A DNA stretch of 64,000 bases from Nematostella vectensis. Lineage: Eukaryota; Cnidaria; Anthozoa; Actiniaria; Edwardsiidae. Where the stretch lies: positions 5,655,498-5,719,497 of the forward strand of contig NC_064045.1 in the NCBI RefSeq assembly GCF_932526225.1. The letters run 5' to 3'. Position 1 is the stretch's first letter; the number at the start of each line of letters is the position of its first letter. Made by a program: the position numbers and the translations under genes. Below the pieces are notes generated by a model. The model was not told the origin of the DNA, did no database searches, and saw nothing but the letters and a program-made list of their open reading frames with translations. This document shows, piece after piece, positions 55,201 to 64,000 of the stretch.

Positions 55201-58200
55201 TAGTTTACTAAGTACAGATCATGTAATAAGCCAGTCCTTATGCTGTTATATGACGAACTGCTTCCATCATTGGTATTCAACACTTACTTAATAGAATAGT
55301 TACCCTATAGAATCACTAGGATATCCAGCAAGCTCTCTTGACTACATTTATTACACCGTTTGGGAGACTTTGCTACAACAGACTGCCCTTCGACATTACG
55401 TCAGCCCCAAAACTTTTCCAATGACAATGTTATGAATTATTCAGTGGAAACTTTGTGTACCAGAGATGATTATTTTAATTTGATCTATGGAAGAACCCAA
55501 GAGAAGCACGATGAGAGATTGGATGCAGCACTAGAAAGAATTGGAGCAGCTGGTCTAACACTTAACAAAGATTAGTGAAAATTCTCACCGTCGCAATACC
55601 TTTCTAGGACAAGTCATTGATGCTGATGCTGTACGTCCAGGCCCTAGTAAAGTGAAAGCCATTATGAACACGGCAGAGCCAAAAGACATGCCAGAACTAA
55701 GAAGATTTCTTGGTTTCACGAAAGAGCTAGGAAAATCTACAGATACGTCTGCGAACATAACCAAGCAACTGAGAAAAAATCTGAGTTTAGGGAAAGATTG
55801 GCATTGGGGACCGCCACAGCAACAAGCATTTCCAGAGTCTGAAGAAAGAGCTCAGCGACCCTAACAAAATCATAGCACACGACGATATTACAGCAGAATC
55901 AGTCGTCAGTGCAGATGCATCATCTTATGGCCTTGGTGCCGTTGTAACGAAGCTACAGGAGAATGGTGAGTGGTGACAAATACATAGCATACCAATCAAA
56001 ATCCAAGTCTGACGCAAAAAAGCGCTACCCTCACATCGATAAGGAGTGTCTTGCAGTCACCTTGACTTGTGAAAGATTTGGTGATCTACTGGTAGGCAAG
56101 ACGTTCAAACAAACCACAAACCTCTAGTCGTGTTGCTAGGCAACAAGGCCACCACGTGTTCAAAGATTTCGCATGCTCCTGATGAGGTTTAGCTTCAACA
56201 TAGTGTACGTCCCAGGAAAAGAACACAATTCTGCCGATGCCCTATCCAGAGCCCAGGTAGGAAAGGAGGAAAAAGAACTACATTACCCAAGATGAGTGTT
56301 TGTAGACCAAGAGGTCAAAGATTTACCAGTTTCAAACCAACAGCTAGAAAGAATTGCTCGTCACCAGAAAGGAGATGAAACATATCATCTATTTTACCAA
56401 TATTGCTCCCAAGGATGGCTGGAGAAAGTACAAGGTATTGTAAAGCATTACCAACCAGTAGCAGCTGAAATTACTGTACAAAATTGCATATTGATGCTAG
56501 GATGCAGAATTCTCAAACCTCTTACCCTGAGAAAGAAGATGCTTTAAAACTACATGCTGGACATTTCTGATTAGTCAAGTATAGACAACTCGCGAGACAG
56601 TCAGTGTGGTGGCCCCGCTTAGGAACAACCAACTTGAAGAGCTCATAACCAACTGTAGTACAAGCAAATGGATTATCTGAGAATGCAGTTGTAACTCTAA
56701 AATCAATTCTAAATAAGTCCTTGGTCTTCTAGCGTTATACAAGACAAGCTCATAAGAGCACGGTTACTCTTCTGCCCATCTCCTGATGTCGCGACACCTC
56801 CGGACGACACTTCCTATAGTTCAAGATCAACTGAAAGCATCTGATATCAACCTCCATTGCTTCAAGGAAAAGGATGAAAGCATCAAACTAAGACAGAAAA
56901 ATATTTGATGTTCATCATGGAGCAGAGAAATTGCCACCACTGGATACGGGAGGCCAGGTTTGGAGACCAGATCTTCAAACTAAAGGAACTGTACAGAAAG
57001 AAGCTGCAACATAGAGTTACTATGATAACATAGACAAAGGTTCTGAAATTAGAAGGAATAGGAGACACCGTAATCATCTACCTGATGAATAAAAACCTGA
57101 CAACGTACACCATCAGAAGAACAATCCCAGAACAACCCAAGGCAGAAATAGCCAATACATATACCACCCAGTGGAGTGGAAGATTTGTTCAACCACCCCA
57201 AAAATATTTAGAAGAATTTAAAGACTTTGAACAGTTATTTGTTTATGAACATTATGTTGACACTACCTATATGTGTAATTAATTTATTGATAACATTATG
57301 ACGTTGAGCGAAATTTGCCCAAGTAAGGATATCTTTCTTAAATTTCATTTTAAATCCGAAAGGTGGATACCTTTGATATTAAACCACGAGACTGGGCTCG
57401 TCAAGATGGCTGTCAGCTAGATGTCGTCTGTTTCATTATAGCTTAGTTTTGTCTAGTTATATCGCGTCACAGAACACTACAGATATAACCACTCGGTATA
57501 TTTGGTACAATCAAAGATATGTCCACTTTGGAATAAAGGTAGGCGGATATAACCACTCGAAATACTTTGTGCACTTTGGGATAAAGGTAGGTGGATGTAA
57601 CCACTCGGAATACTTGGTACACGACAAAGACATCGTGCACTTTGGGATAAAGGTAGGTGGATAATCAGCTAGCAGATAACTGATTTCGAGTGGTTATATT
57701 TAAAACACTCGGAATATACAGATTAACAGAGTAACATAGTCTAGAGAAAAGAGAGGCCAGATCAACCACCTGTATATTTAAGTGGTTTACAAATAAAATA
57801 AAATAAGTCTTTAAAGTGCAACAACTCTTTTAGAGCCCTTGCACTTGCAGTAAAAGGTGTCAATGAAGTTTTTTGTGTGTTTTCAGTCCCCATGCGAAGA
57901 TTCTCCTTGCAAAAACGGAGATTGCGTGATCGTATACCACAAGCCATACTTCCACTGCGCATGCACAGCCGGTTTTACTGGACAAACCTGTTCAGCAGGT
58001 TAGTGTTATTTTCTTCTTCCTCTAGCTGTGGGAGTGTGTAATTGTTATACTGCACAAAAAGGATAATAAATTCTTTAAGCTGACACAGCAGACTCGGAAT
58101 ACATAGCACCTAGTCCGGCAGAACGGTAGTCTGCAGCGCAACCGTCCTTAGTGTCAGTCTGAGAGGTTCCAGACTGATTAATCGTTCATAAGGCAACCAG

Positions 58201-61200
58201 CCAATCAAAGACCAAGGACGTTTATTCAACTCGACTCAGGAGTTGCTGTGACACTCTCTCTGGTTCCCTATGATTCAGAGTTCTCACGAGCCTTTCCTGT
58301 CTTGCAAATGTGGCCGTCATGAAATCTGGTATGAAATCTGGTATGATTTCCGACATTAACCAGATATGTTAATGTTCCTTTCGTAGTACAATAACTTAGT
58401 CTTAGTTTGCTTCCCCTAAATCTCCTAACCATCGCCTAGCATAGTGCTGCTACTATCGTGGTTCTTTCGTTGCATATTCCGCGATAATGTTTCGTCGGAC
58501 TTCTGTCTCCTGAATTTCTCTTCTGAATTTTAATCGCAGAAAGATCTCGCTATGGTTTGGCTGTTAATGTTTTTGAAGGGTTTCATCAGCGTCTTGTGAG
58601 TCTTTTCCATTGGTTTCCCGGGACTCAAATAGCCCCAAACGCTTCGACGCCTATCAGCGCTAGAAATATTGATACCCACTGAGTTTCCACGCACTTCGCT
58701 TTCATCCAAACTTACAATTGTTTCTGATAGGTAGACCACAGTTCTCTTTTAGGATACAACTCCGAGATGTTTCCAATATAGTTTGCAGCCGTCATTTTGG
58801 GTTTTTCCGCGAAGATCACCAAAACAAAACGGCCTTCGTAGCAAGCCAATAGGGTTGGAAAAGAAGAAAGACCGACACTAGGCTCGCACGCCATCCTTCT
58901 CTCCAAGCGCGCGGGGTCTATCCCTCATCTTTCTTTCGTGCCTCTAGGGAACCTCGAGGAATATGATACGCTAACCCCATGCACCATGGCTTCGGAACAG
59001 CAGACATAAGACAAATATGGTCTAAACTTCTAATAACAACGATCCAAGGCACATAAAAAAGAGCCTTTATTAAATTCCATGCTCACCGTGTCAACATTTC
59101 GCTTTTTAAATACTGCTCTACTCAACCAATACTGTTGGATCGTTCACTTGCGCCTGCAACGTGGGGTATACTGGAGATGGGCACACATGTCAGGGTTAGT
59201 GTCGATTCACAGGATAGGAAAATACTATTAAAAAGTAAAGTATGGCAATATGCATTCAACGCTTAACGGACATTATTCTAATTACACTGAATCGCACCAG
59301 TTTATTTCCGGTCAATTACGTAACAATCCCCGATAATTTTCGACGGTAAACTCGAAAAATATTTGAAATGGTATTTAGTTGTTTCTAGTATCTTGGTTAA
59401 TGACCTGAATAAATGGTTTTTGCCGAAAACACGTTTTTGACATTTCTTGAGGTCCAACGTAGACAGTAACCTTAACATCTTGTTGAAACTTTCCAATCTA
59501 GAAGTCAGTGAAATGGTAGACATATTTAGTCCAGTCGTAATAAAGGTCTTTTACGTCTTCTAGCACGATATAAATTTGGTTGATTGTTGAGCATTCAACT
59601 GTGTTGACCCAACGGTTACGACGGCCTTCAAATAAGTCACTGCCCATTGGTTTTTATACCGTGTAGACTTGGGTACAGTTCTGGCTGATACTTCTTCTTC
59701 GTCTTCTTCAGTTTTGACTGTTTAAGCGGTCTAACTTCATTGTCGCTGGAAAACATGCTGTCGCATCAGTGCAAGATCATTTAAGGAAATATTTTCTGTT
59801 CACAAGCTTAAAATAACAAACAAAAGCTCTTTTTGTATACAGAATCACGTTAGTAAAGTAACTTACAAGCTGACAACTCCCTAAGATCAAGAAGCCAAAA
59901 CTATTATTATTATTGTCATAAGGTATAGATACAATAACGAACATTAAAAAAACACAGAAAACCACCCAAATAATAAATAAATAAATAAAAAGATGTAATT
60001 TTTCTCGGCTTTGCCTTATACTAGAACTCGATGCGCGGACATGTCATATCGTTCAGTCTTCATTGTCGGCTTTGAATTTTCACGTGTAAATCTTTGCTGT
60101 GAGCCTTCCTGTTTCTCTCCGTTTTCTAGCAGCAATGTACTGCAGTAGAGAATCACTATAGAAACGTTTCTATAGTGATTCTCTACTGCAGTACATTGCT
60201 GCTAGAACATGTTAACATGTTTAAGAGAAACACTAAAAACAACAACAACAACACTTTCTCGAAACATGTAAGCGCTGTTGCTGTTGCACATTGTGAGTGT
60301 AAACGCGCATAACCATATTGTTAACCACTTGGTTTAAAAAGCCAACCCTGTGGATGAGAGCACCTCGGGTTACGTACAGTTGTCATGCCAACGCGCAGGG
60401 CCGTTTATTCGTGCCTCTACGGAACCTCGGGGAATATAAAACGCTTACCACATGTGACAGGCTTCGAAACAGCGGCAGACAAATATGCTCTAAACTTCAA
60501 AAGACAAATATGTTCTAAACTTCAAAAGACAAATATGTTCTAAACTTAAATAAACAACGGCCCAAAGATCATAAAGAAAGGGTCTTTATAAAATTCCAGG
60601 CCCACTGTATCACAACTTCGCTTTTTAAATACTGGCTCTACTTTTTTTTCTAGATATAAATGAATGTGCAGATGGATCTCATACGTGCTCAAACAAAGCT
60701 ACGTGCACCAATACCGTTGGATCGTTCACATGCGCCTGCAAAGCGGGTTATACTGGAGATGGGCACACATGTCAGGGTTAGTATCGATCCACAGGATAGG
60801 AAAATACTATTAAAACATTGAAGCAAGGCAATATGCATTCAACGCTTAACGGACATTATTCTCATTACACTTAAGCGCAACAACATATTTGTCCGAACAT
60901 TGTTCATTTTTGTCAAGTTATCAATCCACTTGAGGGTAAGAAACAAAGAAATCATCCAAAATAATTAGTGAGCATGAGATGTCATTATCGGCTTCGCCTC
61001 GGACTGGAACTAATCCCGCGGACTCGAAAAACCGTCCATTTATCATTGTCGGCTTTGAAATATCATTTGTAAATCTTTGCTGTGTGTCTTCCTGTTTTTC
61101 GCCTTTTTCTAGCAGCAATTAACTGCCGTAGAGAATCACTAAAGAAACATGCTCAAGAAAATCATTAAAAAATAAAAACAACAACAACAACACTTTCTCG

Positions 61201-63931
61201 AAACATGTAAGCGCTGTTGCTGTTGCGCATTTTGAGTGTAAACGCGCATAACAATATTGTTAACCAGTCGGTTTAAAAAGCCAACCCTGTGGATGAGTGC
61301 ACCTCGGGGTACGTACAGTTGTCATGCCAACGCGCTGGGTCGTTGATTCGTGCTTTTACGGAACCTCGAGTAATATAAAACGCTTACCACATGTGACAGG
61401 CTTCGAAACAGTGGCAGACAAATATGTTCTAAACTTCAAAAGACAAATATGTTCTAAACTTCAAAAGACAAATATGTTCTAAACTTCAAAAGACAAATAT
61501 GTTCTAAACTTCAAAAGACAAATATGTTCTAAACTTCAAAAGACAAATATGTTTTAAACTTCAAAAGACAAATATGTTCTAAACTTCAAAAGACAAATAT
61601 GTTCTAAACTTCAAAAGACAAATATGTTCTAAACTTCAAAAGACAAATATGTTCTAAACTTCAAAAGACAACGACCCAAGGATCATAAAGAAAGGGTCTT
61701 TATAAATTCCAGGCCCACTGTATTACAACTTCGCTTTTTAAATACTGGCTCTACTTTTGTTTTCTAGATATAAATGAATGTGCAGATGGATCTCATACGT
61801 GCTCAATCAAAGCTACGTGCACCAATACCGTTGGATCGTTCACATGCGCCTGCAAAGCGGGTTATACTGGAGATGGGCACACATGTCAGGGTTAGTATCG
61901 ATCCACAGGATAGGAAAATACTATTAAAACATTGAAGCAAGGCAATATGCATTCAACGCTTAACGGACATTATTCTCATTACACTTAAGCGCAACAACAT
62001 ATTTGTTCGAACATTGTTCATTTTTGTCAAGTTATCAATCCACTTGAGGGTAAGAAACAAAGAAAACATCCAAAATAATTAGTGAGCATGAGATGTCATT
62101 ATCGGCTTCGCCTCGGACTGGAACTAATCTCGCGGACTCGAAAAACCGTCCATGTATCATTGTCGGCTTGAAATATCATTTGTAAATCTTTGCTGTGTGT
62201 CTTCCTGTTTTTCGCCTTTTTCTAGCAGCAATTAACTGCCGTAGAGAATCACTAAAGAAACATGCTTAAGAAAATCATTAAAAAATAAAAACAGCAACAA
62301 CAACAACACTTTCTCGAAACATGTAAGCGCTGTTGCTGTTGCGCATTTTGAGTGTAAACGCGCATAACCATATTGTTAACCAGTCGGTTTAAAAAGCCAA
62401 CCCTGTGGATGAGTGCACCTCGGGGTACGTACAGTTGTCATGCCAACGCGCTGGGTCGTTGATTCGTGCTTCTACGGAACATCGAGGAATATAAAACGCT
62501 TACCACATGTGACAGGCTTCGAAACAGTGGCAGACAAATATGTTCTAAACTTCAAAAGACAAATATGTTCTAAACTTAAAAAAACAACGGCCCAAAGATC
62601 ATAAAAAAGGGTCTTTATAAAATTCCAGGCCCACTGTATCACAACTTCGCTTTTTAAATACTGGCTCTACTTTTTTTCTAGATATAAATGAATGTGCATA
62701 TGCACTTGAAAAGTGCTCAAACAAAGCTACGTGCACCAATACCGTTGGATCGTTCACATGCGCCTGCAAAGCGGGTTATACTGGAGATGGGCACACATGT
62801 CAGGGTTAGTATCGATCCACAGGATAGGAAAATACTATTAAAACATTGAAGCTTCTACGGAACATCAAGGAATATGAAACGCTAAGCACATACGCAAGGC
62901 TTTGAAACAGGAGACAAAAGACAAATATGTTTTAAACTTTTAAAATCAACGACGAACGAACAGTTGTGATGCCTACGCGCAGTACCTTAACACGGACGGA
63001 CAGAGGCCTACTTGGTGTTTCAGTCCCAGTTTAATACCAGTCCCTCTCATCCACCTATTTTCACACGTATTTCGATCTCCGAATCTATTATCAATTATCA
63101 CTTTTCATATAATACAAGCTTTTATATACTAACAGATATCAACGAGTGTGAAATTGGTTCTCATGATTGCCATAGCGACGCTCTCTGTATCAACTATCCT
63201 AGCTCATTCATCTGCAAATGTAAAAAAGGTTTTGGCGGCGACGGGAAGATTTGTTTTGGTAAGTATCATAACTTAACATTTCGTTATATACTTTATTTAT
63301 TTATTTCCATTAATCATTTATCATTATTGCATTTATTAAACCCTTAATTTACCAGTTTAACTTTTTTTTGTTATGATCAAGTGTTTGAAATTTCATTAAT
63401 TTATTTCAGCTCTTGCACCATTCAAGTTTACTACACTTGGCGCTAGCGGTCGTACCGGCCCAGTCTCTCTCGGTAGTCACTACCTGGGCAAGCATCATGA
63501 TGGTCACGTGACTCTGGTAAATGGAACCCAGCACTGGACCGTCGATGTCACCGGAAAGTACCGGATCGAGGCTGTGGGCGCCAGCGGAGGATATGATAAT
63601 CAATCCAATTCTAGATCATACCGCAGTCGAGGAGCGAGAATAACGGGGTCATTCGACCTCAGCAAAGGCGACGTGATCAGGATTCTGGTCGGACAAGAGG
63701 GTGGGATCAACAATGATTCTAGCTCAGGGGGAGGGGGAGGTAGTTTTGTGGCGAAAGGGAATATTCCACTGATTGTAGCAGGAGGCGGCGGTGGGATCGA
63801 GTGGGCCAATAACAGACACTCGACATGTGACGCGAGCACAACCACAAGTGGTAACAGCGGCTATGGAGGCGCGGCCTGGCCGGGAGGGACTGCTGGCAAT
63901 GGTGCGACCACTGCGGACAGCAATGTGTCAG
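52263..63931 (+). CDS. Secreted PAN / EGF / glycine-rich domain protein, 5' part
   Basis: An extracellular or matrix-type protein whose 3' end lies beyond the window. Predicted exons: 52263-52452 (start and signal peptide, core [17 protein letters not shown]), 52690-52889 (PAN/apple-like domain with [17 protein letters not shown] and HVCEL), 57887-57998 ([14 protein letters not shown]...[12 protein letters not shown]), 60654-60776, 61768-61890, 62682-62804 and 63136-63258 (four 123-bp calcium-binding EGF exons starting DINEC), and 63410-63931 (glycine-rich domain with [11 protein letters not shown] and [10 protein letters not shown], like the ALK/LTK-type Gly-rich family). From the EGF exon at 57887 on, junctions are phase 1, which explains free duplication of the EGF exon. 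Start: ATG at 52263, first before the signal peptide. Intron 2 holds a dead retrotransposon. Linking the first two exons to the EGF part rests on matching phase across a 5-kb intron. Confidence 0.75.
52840..53110 (+). repeat. Duplicated exon-end/splice-donor segments, left cluster
   Basis: The end of the PAN exon and its donor (AACCATTCAGAACACTTGG ... CACCTTGGGATAAAGGTAGG) is followed by similar segments at about 53022 (TACTTTGGGATGAAGGTAGG) and 53088 (GCACTTTGGGATAAAGGTAA). Each copy keeps the GATAAAG/GTA donor-like junction. The same unit reappears at 57480-57665. Confidence 0.8.
53440..57475 (+). mobile_element. Degraded Ty3/Gypsy LTR retrotransposon in intron 2
   Basis: Pieces in the expected order are a gag-like segment (53600-53970, containing a capsid-type [11 protein letters not shown] and [13 protein letters not shown]), a CCHC zinc knuckle at about 54140-54205, reverse-transcriptase remnants (TPFGRL at about 55350; [14 protein letters not shown] at 55690-55740), RNase H remnants (about 55900-56230) and integrase remnants (about 56300-57240). 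Stops and frameshifts interrupt every part, and the protease and most of the RT are replaced by unrelated DNA at about 54211-55335. Similar sequences at 53452-53522 and 57396-57474 (CAGCTAGAT...CATAATAGCTTAGTTTT type) are probably LTR ends; full LTR limits are not resolved. Confidence 0.7.
57480..57665 (+). repeat. Duplicated exon-end/splice-donor segments, right cluster
   Basis: Three units carry CACTTTGGRATAAAGGTAGGY then GGATATAACCACTCG; the complete unit is 66 bp, a multiple of three, and reads open as repeats of [22 protein letters not shown] across the donor. The first unit starts immediately right of the retrotransposon's 3' terminal repeat. Confidence 0.8.
57999..59123. other. Intron between first EGF exon and EGF exon remnant
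   Basis: No exon is supported. From about 58930 (GCCTCTAGGGAACCTCGAGG) onward the sequence matches the intron that precedes each complete EGF exon further right, so an older copy of the duplication unit begins here. Confidence 0.5.
59124..59194 (+). pseudogene. 5'-truncated EGF exon remnant
   Basis: The sequence from CCAATACTGTTGGATCGTTC to GGGCACACATGTCAGG matches the 3' part of the complete EGF exons at 60654, 61768 and 62682, and the donor GTTAGT follows. The 5' part, including the acceptor and the DINEC calcium-binding start with its first cysteines, is missing: the upstream intron sequence (CTGCTCTACT) joins directly to mid-exon. It cannot be spliced as a normal EGF exon. Confidence 0.8.
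59287..59385. mobile_element. Degenerate fragment of TTAA MITE
   Basis: CACCAGTTTATTTCCGGTCAATTACGTAACAATC, read here in pieces, and the following AAAATATTTGAAAT correspond to the left part of copy A (3062-3307). The other terminus was not found. Confidence 0.5.
60124..60207. repeat. Perfect 84-bp palindrome with no spacer
   Basis: The 42-bp arm 60124-60165 (TTCTAGCAGCAATGTACTGC...ATCACTATAGAAAC) is followed directly by its exact reverse complement at 60166-60207. The sister intron copies at about 61110 and 62223 contain only one related half (TCTAGCAGCAATTAACTGCC...GAGAATCACTAAAGAAAC) with no mirrored second half. It could form a cruciform or hairpin. Confidence 0.95.
61417..61666. repeat. 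25-bp minisatellite, 10 copies
   Basis: Ten tandem units beginning GACAAATATGTTCTAAACTT then CAAAA, nearly identical (one T-for-C change seen at about 61554). The equivalent place in the other EGF-exon units has two to three copies only (about 60478-60545 and 62532-62580). It lies in the intron upstream of the second intact EGF exon. Confidence 0.95.
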
Positions 63932-64000
63932 GTAATCTGCATTACCATTAACTTTGGAATTTATGGTATGTTTTTCAAATTTATTTGAAAGAATTAAGGA

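Larger units (their letters stand above)
60050..62850 (+). repeat. Tandem duplication of EGF exon plus intron (three intact units)
   Basis: The 123-bp EGF exon and about 0.8-1 kb of intron repeat nearly identically: exon starts 60654, 61768 and 62682. Introns share long identical blocks such as CGAAACATGTAAGCGCTGTTG, GCCAACCCTGTGGATGAG and TACGTACAGTTGTCATGCC. Exons 1 and 2 differ by one base noticed (AACAAAGC versus ATCAAAGC); exon 3 differs in its first loop. Unit lengths differ mainly through a 25-bp satellite (10 copies in unit 2). High intron identity implies recent duplication or conversion. Confidence 0.9.

Noticed and set aside
58712-58906. Minus-strand 64-codon frame in the EGF gene intron
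   Set aside because: Short, antisense to an intron, no domain or splice partner seen.

Overview
The window is nuclear DNA of an animal, most likely an anthozoan cnidarian such as a Nematostella-like sea anemone. Reasons: genes are split by many GT-AG introns; exon-intron layout and proteins stay close to vertebrate orthologues (NTHL1, LUC7L3, CANT1, ALYREF); non-coding DNA is AT-rich, crowded with short inverted-repeat elements and punctuated by long G or C runs; and the last gene joins PAN, EGF and glycine-rich domains, an architecture I associate with cnidarians. The species call is inference. There is no bacterial operon, CRISPR array or rRNA.

Layout. 978-4457 (-) ALYREF mRNA export adaptor, 5 coding exons. 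7169-9007 (-) rhodopsin-family peptide-like GPCR, 2 coding exons. 10180-19210 (-) tepsin, the AP-4 coat accessory protein, 10 predicted coding exons; one intron is almost wholly a 23-bp minisatellite. 20599-21558 (+) HAD phosphatase resembling the phosphatase half of the plant TENA/HAD thiamin-phosphate phosphatase. 22674-25606 (-) NTH1 DNA glycosylase/AP lyase, 4 coding exons. 26100-27360 an array of palindromic CRE-like motifs. 28693-30945 (-) acyl-CoA synthetase-like ANL enzyme, 2 coding exons. 32932-34068 (+) CANT1-type apyrase, single coding exon. 36163-47140 (+) LUC7L3 splicing factor, 9 coding exons; intron 6 holds a 3.3-kb minisatellite of 14-bp monomers that is free of stop codons in all three forward frames. 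52263 to the right edge (+) a secreted PAN-EGF-glycine-rich protein whose EGF exon has been duplicated recently together with its introns, and whose second intron holds a broken Ty3/Gypsy retrotransposon.

The genes are unrelated housekeeping, signalling and extracellular genes and do not form a pathway cluster. Two pairs are divergent (tepsin/HAD and ANL enzyme/CANT1); HAD and NTH1 converge. Coding boundaries were built by hand from splice consensus and reading-frame continuity: every internal junction keeps frame, but non-coding exons and isoforms cannot be seen. The unusual content lies in the repeats: two intron-filling minisatellites, an array of CRE palindromes, duplicated splice-donor segments, a perfect 84-bp palindrome and several families of terminal-inverted-repeat elements present in more than one copy.
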